A stretch of 41,921 bases of DNA from a virus: IMG/VR virus record IMGVR_UViG_3300046722_000186, positions 1 through 41,921 of that record; one strand, given 5' to 3'. The notes below the pieces were generated by a model. It did not search any database and was not told where the DNA came from. It saw nothing but the letters and a program-made list of their open reading frames with translations. A program made the position numbers and the translations under genes. The number at the start of each line of letters is the position of its first letter. Positions within the stretch are counted from its first letter, which is position 1. Shown in pieces: positions 20,265 through 29,269 of this stretch.

Positions 20265-20941
20265 TGGCATCCCTCGCGCAGCTCCAGGCCGACGTGGCGT
20301 CCTACCTCAACCGGCAGGACATCCTGACCAACGGTGTCATGCCGGGCTGGGTGGCCGCCGTGGAGACGGAGCTGGCCCAGACACTGCGCGCACGCTGCCA
20401 GGTGGCGTCCGCCATCCAGCCGATTGACGCCGCATACATCGCGCTGCCGTCCGACTTCGCCACCATGGAGAGCATCAGGGACGCAACAACCGGTGAGCTG
20501 CTCGTCCTCAAGGACGAATGGTCGGGTCATTGGTCATCGCAGTATCAGCCGATCGGCTCGCAACCCTACGACGCGATCACCGCGCTGAGCGGCCCCAGCG
20601 TGGCCTACAGGCTGGTGGCGAACTGCATTGAGCTGCTTCCTCATCCGAACGTTCCTAATCCCCCGGACCCAAACTGGCAGCCCCAGCAAATTTTAATGGG
20701 ATGGTACAGGAAACCCAGACCACTTCTCTTACCGACCGACACCAACCCCATTCTTGAGAACCTGTATTCCGTGTATTTATGCGGGCTTGTCAGGGAGGGG
20801 GCGATTTGGGCATTGGACGACGCCCGCGCCCAACAAATGGATGCAGCGTTTCAACAAGCAGTAACAAGAGCTAACCTTTGGAAGCAACAGTCAGACTATA
20901 GTGGCGCTCCATTGCGAGCGGAGATGGCAACATGCTTCTAG
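20264..20941 (+). CDS. Head-tail adaptor protein
   Basis: A 225-residue protein (SLAQLQADVASYLNRQDILT, then TELAQTLRARCQVASAIQPI and ENLYSVYLCGLVREGAIWAL). Size, helical N-terminus and position after the capsid cluster fit the connector/adaptor proteins below the portal of podoviruses. ATG 20264 overlaps the upstream stop. The last 250 bases are AT-richer than the start and adjoin an HNH gene, so the 3' end may have been replaced by conversion. The end sequence MATCF may therefore be altered. Confidence 0.68.
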   Translation: MASLAQLQADVASYLNRQDILTNGVMPGWVAAVETELAQTLRARCQVASAIQPIDAAYIALPSDFATMESIRDATTGELLVLKDEWSGHWSSQYQPIGSQPYDAITALSGPSVAYRLVANCIELLPHPNVPNPPDPNWQPQQILMGWYRKPRPLLLPTDTNPILENLYSVYLCGLVREGAIWALDDARAQQMDAAFQQAVTRANLWKQQSDYSGAPLRAEMATCF

Positions 20942-20958
20942 GTGTGCCATACATACTT

Positions 20959-21402
20959 ATGAGCAAAGCTATTCCTTGGCAAGAGCGGGTTATCCCTGAG
21001 CCAAACTCTGGCTGTCTTCTGTGGGAAGGCGCCACGTCTAGATACGGGTACGGACATATCAGGCGAGCGGGCAAGGATGTCGTGCTGCACCGTCATGTCT
21101 GGGAAGAGACGTGCGGTCCGATCCCAGATGGCCTCCATGTCTTGCATCGCTGCGATGTTCCCGCATGCGTCAACGTCGAGCATCTGTTTTTGGGAACGCG
21201 CTTCGACAACATGCAGGATATCGTGGCGAAAGGACGCCACACCTCCAATCGGGCAGGCTTCCTGCGCAACAAGACCCACTGCAAAAACGGCCACCCATAC
21301 GTTGAGGCGAACATCGGTGTGACGGTAGCGGGCCATCGCTTCTGCCGCGTCTGCAAGAACCTCTACATGCAGCGTTATAGCGCTGCCAAGAAAGCGCGCT
21401 GA
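20959..21402 (+). CDS. HNH homing endonuclease
   Basis: A 147-residue protein: EPNSGCLLWEGATSRYGYGH, LHRHVWEETCGPIPDGLHV, the HNH core LHRCDVPACVNVEHLFLGTR, then a C-terminal CKNGHPYVEAN...CRVCKN zinc motif. Same family as the gene at 18313-18816 but sense to its neighbours. ATG 20959 is preferred over ATG 20932, which overlaps the adaptor gene; both have weak ribosome binding sites. It is inserted between the adaptor and fibre genes. Confidence 0.87.
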   Translation: MSKAIPWQERVIPEPNSGCLLWEGATSRYGYGHIRRAGKDVVLHRHVWEETCGPIPDGLHVLHRCDVPACVNVEHLFLGTRFDNMQDIVAKGRHTSNRAGFLRNKTHCKNGHPYVEANIGVTVAGHRFCRVCKNLYMQRYSAAKKAR

Positions 21403-22586
21403 TGGCAGTCCTCCAGCGCCTCGCTCTCCGCGGCACGCCCAAGGCCACCAAGGCGGCCGCGCGCTACACCCCAGCAGGCGGCGCCGAGCGCTGCGGCATG
21501 TGCCGCCACTACGTCCCGTCCAGTTCCTGCGCGCGCATCGAGGGGCCGGTGTCTGCCGCGGGATGGTGCCAGCTGTATTCGCAGCAGGTGACGTGGCGGC
21601 CGCGTGCGGGGCAGGACGCTGGGCTCAACCCCGGAGGCGCCCCGGCGCCGACGCTCGATATGTCGTTCCTGACGCCCGGTTCACTCGATGGCCGCATCAC
21701 GTTCACACGGGCATCCACAGCGACATACTTCGATGCCACCGGTACGATGCAGACGGCGGCAGTGAATGCGCCCCGCTGGGATTACAACCGCACGACACTC
21801 GTGCTCAACGGTCTGTTGATCGAGGAAGCGCGAACCAACAGCGTGTTGAACAGTGCGACGCTCACCACCCAGTCCGTTGCCGTCACGGCAGTCCCCTGGA
21901 CGCTGTCATTCTACGGGACCGGCACCATCACCAAGAGCGGCACGGCGACGGGGGCGCTGGTTGGAACGGGAGCAACTCAACGTGTGTCGCAGACCTTCAC
22001 ACCAACCGCCGGCTCGCTGACGCTGACCGTCACCGGCACCGTGAGCAACGCTCAGTTGGAAGCCGGCGCGTTTGCTACATCGTATGTGCCAACTCTCGGC
22101 ACGACAGCCACACGCGCGATCGATAGCGCCATTATGTCCACGTCGCCGTGGTTTACCAATGCGCTGGCACTTAGCGCCGTGGTCGATGGAATACTTCCTG
22201 CTGCTGGCATCCAAACTACTTGGTTTGAGTTTGACGACGGGACTACCGCCAACAGAATGCAACTCATCACCCCGGTAGCCGGAAACACGGTATCGTATTT
22301 CGAGGTTGTCGGAGGCGTCACCAACGCAAACATCACCATTCCATCTGCGCCGCTGGGGCTGGGAACACCATTCAAAGCCGGCTTATCGACTGCGTCCGCG
22401 ACGCATCAGATTGCCTTTAATGGTGGGGCGCCCATGCTTAACACCAGCGCGACCAATCCGCCGCCAGTCACAACGCTGCGTCTTGGCAAACCGTTCACAG
22501 CGACCAACAGCGCACTCTATCTGCGTCGGTTCCGCTATTGGCCGCTGGCGTTGTCCGACAGCCAGCTGCAATCGGTGACCACCTGA
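21402..22586 (+). CDS. Tail fibre-like protein with HiPIP-like Cys N-terminus and LamG-like body
   Basis: A 394-residue protein. Residues 24-50 contain four Cys in ERCGMCRHYVPSSSCARIEG and AAGWCQLYS, resembling the cluster ligands of high-potential iron-sulfur proteins. From residue 85 it shows LDMSFLTPGSLDGRITFTRA and LNGLLIEEARTN, the opening of laminin-G/concanavalin-like phage fibre proteins, followed by beta-rich repeats and a C-terminal FRYWPLALSDSQLQ. Likely a receptor-contacting tail protein. ATG 21402 overlaps the HNH stop by one base. Confidence 0.7.
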   Translation: MAVLQRLALRGTPKATKAAARYTPAGGAERCGMCRHYVPSSSCARIEGPVSAAGWCQLYSQQVTWRPRAGQDAGLNPGGAPAPTLDMSFLTPGSLDGRITFTRASTATYFDATGTMQTAAVNAPRWDYNRTTLVLNGLLIEEARTNSVLNSATLTTQSVAVTAVPWTLSFYGTGTITKSGTATGALVGTGATQRVSQTFTPTAGSLTLTVTGTVSNAQLEAGAFATSYVPTLGTTATRAIDSAIMSTSPWFTNALALSAVVDGILPAAGIQTTWFEFDDGTTANRMQLITPVAGNTVSYFEVVGGVTNANITIPSAPLGLGTPFKAGLSTASATHQIAFNGGAPMLNTSATNPPPVTTLRLGKPFTATNSALYLRRFRYWPLALSDSQLQSVTT

Positions 22587-23146
22587 TGGCCCTCTCGTTC
22601 GCCACACCGTTCGATTGCTGGATGGGCCTCGTGTCTGACGGTGTCGAGGTGAGCGGAGCGGGCTATGTCCGTCGTCCGGCTGAGTTCTTGGCCACAGCTA
22701 AGAACAGCGTCATCGGCGCCAACATCGCCACCGTGCAGTGGCCACCGTGCGGACCCGACTGGGGCGCCATCGATACCGTCAACATCTATGATGCGCTCAC
22801 CGGCGGGCATCTCATCGGCACTGGGCTCACGACCACCATCGTGCAGACCGCGATGTATGACATCCTACGCGTGCCTGCCGGCGGCTATCAGGTCTACAAC
22901 GCGGTGCGCCCGTTGGGCTTCGGTACACTCACCTGGGGCACCGGCAAATACGCCACTTGGCACTATCTCACGCCGCCATCCAGCGGCCTCGGCTCGTCCT
23001 ACGATGTCGGGCCATATGGTGTTGGCCCGTATGAATACAGCGAACAGACGGTTCTGTTGCTCAAGACGTTCGGCACGGTGGCACTATGCGGCGGTAATCC
23101 CGGCATCTGGGCACCAGGCCCATTCGACGTGGTGGCAGTATCATGA
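22586..23146 (+). CDS. Hypothetical tail protein
   Basis: A 186-residue beta-rich protein with ATPFDCWMGLVSDGVEVSGA at the start, VQWPPCGPDWGAIDTVNIYD in the middle and Gly/Tyr-rich YDVGPYGVGPYEYSEQTV near the end. It overlaps the preceding stop (TGATG) and the next start (ATGA). Probably a tail or fibre accessory; no domain recognised. Confidence 0.62.
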   Translation: MALSFATPFDCWMGLVSDGVEVSGAGYVRRPAEFLATAKNSVIGANIATVQWPPCGPDWGAIDTVNIYDALTGGHLIGTGLTTTIVQTAMYDILRVPAGGYQVYNAVRPLGFGTLTWGTGKYATWHYLTPPSSGLGSSYDVGPYGVGPYEYSEQTVLLLKTFGTVALCGGNPGIWAPGPFDVVAVS

Positions 23147-23520
23147 GCGGCAACGGCACCGATTACACGCTGACCCCTAATCTTGGTCTATATAAACCGA
23201 TAGCCAACATGGCGGTCGGGCTGTGGGGAGACCTGTGGAACAGCAATGCCGACGCGATAGATAGCGCTATTCACGCCTCAACCGGCGGTGGGCCATATCT
23301 GCCGCTGGCCGGCAACGCTACCGTATTCGGCCCCACCACGTTCGGCAGCGTTGGTTTTAATGGCACTGCACCGCCTGCCAAGCCGACAGGGTGGGGCGCT
23401 CCCACTGGCACAGCAACGCGTTCGACGTTCGTCACCTCGTCCGTGACGCTGCCGGCGCTTGCGGAACACGTCAAGGCGTTAATCGATGACCTGACAGCAT
23501 ACGGATTGATCTTACCATGA
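23143..23520 (+). CDS. Short tail fibre N-terminal-like protein
   Basis: A 125-residue protein. DYTLTPNLGLYKPIANMAVG with WGDLWNSNADAIDSAI is the attachment-type N-terminus seen in several phage fibres; two following genes begin with related text (TPNLGLIMPNYDMDDGLWGY; TPNYHFDLPTIGGSQDTWG). It ends with a short helix (LPALAEHVKALIDDLTAYG). Probably one of a set of fibres sharing a docking site. Confidence 0.66.
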   Translation: MSGNGTDYTLTPNLGLYKPIANMAVGLWGDLWNSNADAIDSAIHASTGGGPYLPLAGNATVFGPTTFGSVGFNGTAPPAKPTGWGAPTGTATRSTFVTSSVTLPALAEHVKALIDDLTAYGLILP

Positions 23521-25196
23521 GCGGCGGCCAATACACGACGACGCCAAATCTGGGCCTCATCATGCCCAACTACGACATGGATGATGGCCTCTGGGGTTAC
23601 CATCTAAATAATAACGCTAGCGTGCTGGATAGCGCGATCGGCGCACTGCAGAGCGATGTCACTGGCGGCCCGTTCCTGCCTCTGGCAGGCGGCAGCGTGT
23701 TCGGTGTCGTCGATATCGTCAACAACCCATTCACATTCATAAATACATCGCCCTTCGAGACCCATGTGCTGATGGCGCAGATCGGCTCGCAAACCCCGCT
23801 CCAGATTGCTCTCCAGGGCGGCGGCACAGGCGGTCCTGGCGTTGCCGGCTACTTCAATGGCATTTCCAGCGCGATCACTGTCCCTGCTGGCAACTTGACA
23901 CCCTCCGGCGCTCAGGCGTTCGCTGGGTTTGTCCATAGTTCCTGTGCGTTCTTGCCGGGCACGCAGAGCGGGCCAGGGGCGACTGCGCTCTATGGTATGG
24001 CGGTCGCGAATGGATCGAATGTCCATGTCTGGGGTGGCAACATCGTCATCAATGACGGCCCTAATTACGCCAAGGATGGCAGCACTAGCCAGGTGATAAA
24101 TGGGCTTGAGATCGACGTTAATATGTATAATGGCGGCTACGCCGACCCGACGCAGAATACCGCTATTCAAGTAAATACAATTCACCTTAATACCCGCAAT
24201 CCGCCGCGGCCTGGATCTTTTGCATATTCGGTAGCCTGCGGCACGCAGTATTTCCCCGTTAGCTATGCTTTTGCATCGCTACAAGGGTCTGCCACCAACG
24301 CCTTGTATGTCGGTCCCACGACATTCTTTCCGCCAGCGTGGATCGGCCCCATTACCGCCGTCCTCAATCAGACGGTTCAGCCCACGGTCCCGAATGGCCT
24401 AGCGTATGTTTGCACGGTTCCTGGCGTCACAGGGGCGACGGAGCCAGTGTGGCCGGCCAGCGGCTCCGTGACGGACGGCGCGGCAACCTGGACCTATCAG
24501 CGGACGCTGGCCGATACCTCTCAGGCTATCCTCTGGAACTATGTGGACGGCTCGGCAACACCCACGCAGCGGCAGATCCGGATGCAGGTTCTGCCAACAG
24601 TCCAGGGCGGCAATCTGACGATAACGGGCGCGCCAGGGACAGCCGGCATCACGGCGAGCGGCGGGGTGGTCTCCAACGGTCCCAGCGAGACCGGATTTTC
24701 ATTCAACGTGCCTTACAATTCAGCTGGCAACAATGCGATTAACTATAACTCTGCCAGCAACAGCGTGACAAACCTGGGATTAGCTTTGGGCGCAGTCCAG
24801 ACTGTCGGCAACACTAATAATGCCGGGATGTCCAGCCAGAAGATCCAGCTGGGATTTTCCAACACGGCGGCAGCGACGGTGCAGAACTATCAGATGGTTG
24901 TCGCTCCGACCGCGACAGGCGGCACACTGCAGTTCAATGCGACTGGGCAGGACGCCAACCTGTTCGTCAAAACCGGTTTGCAAGTGGGATCGCCGACTGG
25001 CGGCATGGGCACCGTGGGCACCGTCAAGGCATCCGGCGCCGGGACGTTCAACGGCGGGTTCGGTGTGTTCACCACGACAACGCCCGTAACCACCAAGCCG
25101 ACTTTGACCGGGGCATGGGCCGGCAACACGGCTGGCAAGGCCCTAGCGACACTGCTCGCAAGCTACGGGCTGTTGACGGATAGTACTTCAGCCTAG
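23517..25196 (+). CDS. Tail fibre / spike protein
   Basis: A 559-residue protein whose first 35 residues share the fibre docking sequence (TPNLGLIMPNYDMDDGLWGY). The remainder is Gly/Asn/Thr-rich beta structure without charged helices, as in trimeric fibres or spikes. Its C-terminus (NTAGKALATLLASYGLL) parallels the short fibre before it. It overlaps the neighbouring start (ATGA) and, at its end, the convergent endonuclease gene by 4 bp. Confidence 0.72.
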   Translation: MSGGQYTTTPNLGLIMPNYDMDDGLWGYHLNNNASVLDSAIGALQSDVTGGPFLPLAGGSVFGVVDIVNNPFTFINTSPFETHVLMAQIGSQTPLQIALQGGGTGGPGVAGYFNGISSAITVPAGNLTPSGAQAFAGFVHSSCAFLPGTQSGPGATALYGMAVANGSNVHVWGGNIVINDGPNYAKDGSTSQVINGLEIDVNMYNGGYADPTQNTAIQVNTIHLNTRNPPRPGSFAYSVACGTQYFPVSYAFASLQGSATNALYVGPTTFFPPAWIGPITAVLNQTVQPTVPNGLAYVCTVPGVTGATEPVWPASGSVTDGAATWTYQRTLADTSQAILWNYVDGSATPTQRQIRMQVLPTVQGGNLTITGAPGTAGITASGGVVSNGPSETGFSFNVPYNSAGNNAINYNSASNSVTNLGLALGAVQTVGNTNNAGMSSQKIQLGFSNTAAATVQNYQMVVAPTATGGTLQFNATGQDANLFVKTGLQVGSPTGGMGTVGTVKASGAGTFNGGFGVFTTTTPVTTKPTLTGAWAGNTAGKALATLLASYGLLTDSTSA

Positions 25197-25591
25197 ACGC
25201 CAGGGAGAGAGAATTGCGGACTTTGGTTGATAGCGTTGAACTTCAGGTAGGCTGCCAACTTCAGCAGACGGGATGTATCGTCTTTAACGAAGCCGAGGAC
25301 AGTATTGCATTTGCCGCAAATCCATCCGCGGAAATGCCCCCTGGTATGGCAGTGGTCAAACATAATGCGCCCTTCCTCGCCACACGCCTCGCAGCTATTC
25401 GGCCTTGGACGACCAGCGAGGATTTCACGCTCTTTAATCGTGCGTGCCCAGTAGCTCTTGTTGTTGTTCTTTCGCTGCTTCTGTCGGTCCTTGCCTTTTC
25501 CTCTCGCGCGGTCCCACGCGTTCATCTTGTCGCGGTTCTTCACGCGGTAGGCGCGCATATATGCCGCCTTTTCTGCCTTAGACTGCGCCAC
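25193..25591 (-). CDS. Recombination endonuclease VII-like protein
   Basis: A 132-residue protein from GTG 25591. A basic N-terminus (KAAYMRAYRVKNRDKMNAWD) precedes the endonuclease VII core: CEACGEEGRIMFDHCHTRGH, FRGWICGKCNTVLGFVKDD. This is the CxxC...DHxH...GxxRGWxCxxCN signature of T4 gp49-type and related homing nucleases. Antisense location between fibre genes suggests it spreads as a free-standing homing endonuclease rather than resolving packaging junctions. Confidence 0.85.
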   Translation of the reverse strand: MAQSKAEKAAYMRAYRVKNRDKMNAWDRARGKGKDRQKQRKNNNKSYWARTIKEREILAGRPRPNSCEACGEEGRIMFDHCHTRGHFRGWICGKCNTVLGFVKDDTSRLLKLAAYLKFNAINQSPQFSLPGV

Positions 25592-25739
25592 AGCCCCGGT
25601 CCTTTCCTAGAGGGATCGTCGGTTAGGGATGGCAGCGGTGTATCCAGCACTGCTGCCAACCCGATTGTAGCATAGGCCCGCGGCATGGACATGCAGCCGA
25701 TCGAACCCAACCGACAGCACCACCGCATAGGAGAGCACC

Positions 25740-26063
25740 ATGGCCACATTCGCCGGCTCGATGTCCAACACCGCGCAGCCCAACCCGCAATGGGTGCCGT
25801 GCGATGGCGCACCGCATTACGTGCTCTACGATAAGCAGGCGCGGCGCACGCCTGGCGTGCTCTCCGAGGGCAATCGTCAGGATTATCTGCGTAGGGTTGG
25901 GTGGCAAGGCCGACGCCGTGGGCTAGGTGCGATGGGCTGGATAATCTGCACCCCTTACGATAAGACATCGACTTGGAAGATCTCGCTCGCTGATGATCCA
26001 GTCGAGACGGCGCTAACGCCCCCCGTTCCGTGGCCAGGAAAGCCACCGGCGGGGATCGCTTGA
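25740..26063 (+). CDS. Hypothetical tail-region protein
   Basis: A 107-residue protein with TAGGAGAG before ATG 25740. It contains WVPCDGAPHYVLYDKQARRT and RRGLGAMGWIICTPYDKTST. It is beta-rich and resembles no family I know. It lies between the nuclease gene and the next fibre, overlapping the following start. Confidence 0.55.
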   Translation: MATFAGSMSNTAQPNPQWVPCDGAPHYVLYDKQARRTPGVLSEGNRQDYLRRVGWQGRRRGLGAMGWIICTPYDKTSTWKISLADDPVETALTPPVPWPGKPPAGIA

Positions 26064-26308
26064 TGAGCGACGCCCCGAATGGTGCTGTTACCCCCGAGCA
26101 GCCGCTGAGCGTGACGCTGTCGATCGCCCAGTGGCGCGCGGTGCTGGAGACGCTGGCGCGGCCGCTGGTGCCCATCCAGCAGTTGATCGGACAGATCGAG
26201 GCCCAGTGCCAAACGCAGATCCAGCGGCTGCAGCAGCCACCCATGGCCATGAACATACCGATGCATCGTGGCAATGGAGCGGACGCCGAGGAGCGCGCCC
26301 ATGAGTGA
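26063..26308 (+). CDS. Small helical tail-region protein
   Basis: An 81-residue protein from ATG 26063. One helix-rich segment (VTLSIAQWRAVLETLARPLV, then QLIGQIEAQCQTQIQRLQQ) is followed by a Met/Pro-rich end. It overlaps ATG 26301. Such small coiled proteins next to fibres can be assembly chaperones, but this is conjecture. Confidence 0.55.
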   Translation: MSDAPNGAVTPEQPLSVTLSIAQWRAVLETLARPLVPIQQLIGQIEAQCQTQIQRLQQPPMAMNIPMHRGNGADAEERAHE

Positions 26309-27122
26309 TGCGTTTACACCCAACTACCATTTCGATTTACCTACAATTGGCGGCTCACAAGACACGTGGGGCAACAAGCTGAACGCCAACTGGTCGGCGC
26401 TCGACGGCTTCCTGCACACGCTCACCGGCGGCACCGGGCCGACCGGCAGCTTCTTGCCCACCACTGGGGGCACCATCAGCGGCAGTATGGTTGTGACCGG
26501 CGGCCTGGATGTCAAAGGCGCCCTCGGTTGCGAAGGTGGGGCAACCATCAGCACCCTCGCCGTCAATGGCGCCATCTACTTCGCCCGCTCACAGGTCACC
26601 GACTTCACCATCACGCGCAGCTTCCCGCAGCGCATCCTCGAATGGGCCACCAACGTCACCGACGTTTACAACGAGTCAACCGGCGACCGCTTCTGGAACG
26701 CCAATACGTCTCAAATGCAACTATCCTACGGCGGTAACCTCACCATCGTGGGCAACGGCTTCAAGCCCGGCGGCGGCGCATGGGCCGCCACATCGGATGA
26801 GCGGGTGAAGACAAATGTGCGGCCGTACGGTGCTGGTCTCGCTGATATCTGCGAGCTGCTGCCGATCGCGTTCGAGTACAACGGCGAAGGCGGCACGCGG
26901 GCTGACGGCGTCACCCACTACGGCCTCTCGGCGCAGGCAACGCAGCGCATCATGCCAGAACTGGTGTTCGAGATGGGAGCACCCCGGATGGATGGATCGG
27001 TCGATCCGCTGCTGCTGCCAGGGCAGTTGGGCACCCAGCTGGGACCGCTTCTGTTGGCCGCATGCAACGCCATCCGCGAACTGGCAGAGCGCGTGACGCA
27101 ACTGGAACTTACGAGTGCCTAG
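26301..27122 (+). CDS. Tail fibre with S74 intramolecular chaperone
   Basis: A 273-residue protein. The N-terminus (TPNYHFDLPTIGGSQDTWGN) is the shared fibre docking type; the middle has TGG-rich beta repeats. From residue 165 the sequence SDERVKTNV begins a Peptidase_S74 chaperone domain, with GLSAQATQRIMPELVFEMG and a final trimerising helix (LAACNAIRELAERVTQLELT). In this family Ser165 starts autocleavage after trimer folding. ATG 26301 overlaps the previous stop. A receptor-binding fibre is likely. Confidence 0.82.
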   Translation: MSDAFTPNYHFDLPTIGGSQDTWGNKLNANWSALDGFLHTLTGGTGPTGSFLPTTGGTISGSMVVTGGLDVKGALGCEGGATISTLAVNGAIYFARSQVTDFTITRSFPQRILEWATNVTDVYNESTGDRFWNANTSQMQLSYGGNLTIVGNGFKPGGGAWAATSDERVKTNVRPYGAGLADICELLPIAFEYNGEGGTRADGVTHYGLSAQATQRIMPELVFEMGAPRMDGSVDPLLLPGQLGTQLGPLLLAACNAIRELAERVTQLELTSA

Positions 27123-28677
27123 GCTCACCCAATCGCCGCCCCCCGGCATCGTGCGCGAAAGCACCAGCGAGGCCACTTCTGGGAGGTGGTTCGACGGAAA
27201 TAACGTGCGCTGGCGGGGCGGTGTGCTGGTGCCAGTCGGCGGTAACGCCGTGGTGCAGGGCAGCGGCGTGTCGGACGTCCCACGCGACGTCGTCACCTGG
27301 CACGACAACAGCTATCAGCGCTGGGCAGCGTTCGGCACCGATACCCACCTCTGGGCCTACTGCTTCGACACCCAGGCGCTCTACGACATCACACCGACTG
27401 GGGCGCCCCCGATCCTGCCGCCAGGCTATGCCAGCGGTTACGGCCTCGGGTTCTATGGCGATGGCAAGTACGGGATCTCATCACCTACCGGCAGCCCGAT
27501 CGGGCCACCCGGCATCCTCGGCGCGGTCACCGACTGGTGGTCGATGGACACATTCGGCGAGCTGCTCGTGGTCGTCCCAACCCAGGACGGGCATCTGTAT
27601 TCCTGGGATCCTAAGACGCCCGGCGTGCCTGCCACGCAGGTGCTGAACGCGCCGGTCGGCAACCGCGGCGTCATCGTCACCGATCAGCGGCAGGTCGTGC
27701 TCTACGGTGCCGGCGGCGATCCGCGTCGCGTCGCCTGGTCCGACCAGGAGGACATGACCGTCTGGACGGCCGATGTGACCAACCTGGCGGGCGACAAGCA
27801 GCTGGTGACCAGCGCGGCCGCGCTCACGGCGTGCAAGGTGGCCGCGGGCATCATGATCTTCACGACCAACGACGTGCATCTGATGACCTATGTCGGGCCA
27901 CCCTATGCCTATGGCATCAACCAGATCGGCGCGGGCTGCGGGCCGATCAGCCCTCGTGCAGTCGCTGGCGCCGGCTCGTTCGTTGCGTGGATGTCGGCGC
28001 AGAACTTCTGGCTCTACAACGGCACCGTCCAGCCATTGCCCTGCGACGTGAAGAACTGGTTCTTCACCACGCTCAAGGCAGGCGGTGCGGGGCGGCTCTT
28101 CGGCTCGGCCAATCCCCAATTCGCTGAACTCTGGTGGGACTGGCCGGATGAGACGTCATCGGACGGCGAGAACAACGCCTACATCGCGATGAATTACACC
28201 ACCATTCCAGGCTATTGGCTGCTCGGACGGCGCGCACGCACAGCCGGCGATCGCATCGGCACGCTCGATTACCCCATCCTCGGCGGCACCGGTCCTGGTG
28301 GTGGCGGCGCGCTCTATCAGCACGAGAGCGGCTGGACGGACAACGGCGCACCACGGGCCAGCGCCGGCGAGGTGTTCGCGGAGAGCGGCTCCATCAACCA
28401 GGGCGAGGGGGATATCCGGTTCCACGTACGCCAGGTCGTTTTCGATGACACCACCGATCCCACGCTGGCGCCGCATTTTGGCTTCCGGTTCCTGGCCCGC
28501 GAACAGCCACGCTCGCCGGTCGAGACCGATAGCGGACTGCTGACCGAGATCCACGACGGGCTGATGGATGCGCGCATCTCTGGTCGCAGCATTCGCATGC
28601 GCATCGAGGCGATCGATGACGCGCCGTTCAGCGTCGGGCGCAATCGCATCGACATCAGCGCCGCGGGCAAGCGCTGA
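27115..28677 (+). CDS. Tail hub/nozzle protein (gp10-like beta-propeller)
   Basis: A 520-residue protein from GTG 27115. Repeating blades are visible: DVVTWHDNSYQRWAAFGTDT, LLVVVPTQDGHLYSWDPKTP, RVAWSDQEDMTVWTADVTNL and GSFVAWMSAQNFWLYNGTVQ. This blade pattern with the AWSD...D..W motif is that of P22 gp10-type packaged-DNA stabilisation proteins and other podoviral nozzle proteins. It likely closes the portal channel and carries fibres. Start overlaps the fibre stop. Confidence 0.72.
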   Translation: MPRLTQSPPPGIVRESTSEATSGRWFDGNNVRWRGGVLVPVGGNAVVQGSGVSDVPRDVVTWHDNSYQRWAAFGTDTHLWAYCFDTQALYDITPTGAPPILPPGYASGYGLGFYGDGKYGISSPTGSPIGPPGILGAVTDWWSMDTFGELLVVVPTQDGHLYSWDPKTPGVPATQVLNAPVGNRGVIVTDQRQVVLYGAGGDPRRVAWSDQEDMTVWTADVTNLAGDKQLVTSAAALTACKVAAGIMIFTTNDVHLMTYVGPPYAYGINQIGAGCGPISPRAVAGAGSFVAWMSAQNFWLYNGTVQPLPCDVKNWFFTTLKAGGAGRLFGSANPQFAELWWDWPDETSSDGENNAYIAMNYTTIPGYWLLGRRARTAGDRIGTLDYPILGGTGPGGGGALYQHESGWTDNGAPRASAGEVFAESGSINQGEGDIRFHVRQVVFDDTTDPTLAPHFGFRFLAREQPRSPVETDSGLLTEIHDGLMDARISGRSIRMRIEAIDDAPFSVGRNRIDISAAGKR

Positions 28678-28892
28678 TGGCACGGCCACAGGCACCCGCC
28701 CCGTTCGTTGCGCCACAAAGCGGTGACATCAATCAGCGGTTTGCCCTCGTGGCTGCCGCGATCAACGGCAAGGCGCCATCAACCACCACGCCGGCCTTCG
28801 ACAGCATCGTGCTGCGCGCGCCGGACGGTTCCAACTGGGTGGTCAGCGTCAATGCTGCGGGCGCGCTGATCACCACGCAGGTGATGACGTGA
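28677..28892 (+). CDS. Small hypothetical tail protein
   Basis: A 71-residue protein (PQSGDINQRFALVAAAINGK; PDGSNWVVSVNAAGALITTQ) with a beta-rich C-terminal half. It begins in a TGATG overlap and its stop overlaps GTG 28889. No recognised family. Confidence 0.58.
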   Translation: MARPQAPAPFVAPQSGDINQRFALVAAAINGKAPSTTTPAFDSIVLRAPDGSNWVVSVNAAGALITTQVMT

Positions 28893-29269
28893 GCTTATCT
28901 GGTGGGGAAAAAGCCCATCGGCTACAGAAATCGCTGGAGTGCGGCGGTATGCAGACCCACCGCATGGACGACGTCGTGCGGATGCTGAAAGCCGGCGAGG
29001 CTCGTTTATTCGAGAATGAAGGCGGCGTCATTGTCGCTGAAATAATCACGTTCCCATTGCTGAAGACGGTGAACTTCTGGCTCCTCGCAGGAGAACTTCG
29101 AGATATCCTGGCCTTGGAAGACGAGGTTCTCGATTGGGCGACTGCCCATGGTTGCACGATAGCGAACGCAGTAGGGCGCCCTGGTTGGGGGCGCGTGGCA
29201 GCACCCACCGGATGGAAACCGTGGCTGCCAAACTTCTACAAGCCGCTGGCGGTCCCCGATGGCACGTAA
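28889..29269 (+). CDS. GNAT-like / T7 gp13-type internal protein
   Basis: A 126-residue protein. RMDDVVRMLKAGEARLFENE, TFPLLKTVNFWLLAGELRDI and DWATAHGCTIANAVGRPGWG followed by GWKP resemble small acyltransferase-fold proteins encoded next to podoviral internal virion genes (T7 gp13 position). The catalytic role is uncertain in that group. Codons are AT-richer than the neighbours. GTG 28889 overlaps the previous stop. Confidence 0.62.
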   Translation: MSLSGGEKAHRLQKSLECGGMQTHRMDDVVRMLKAGEARLFENEGGVIVAEIITFPLLKTVNFWLLAGELRDILALEDEVLDWATAHGCTIANAVGRPGWGRVAAPTGWKPWLPNFYKPLAVPDGT

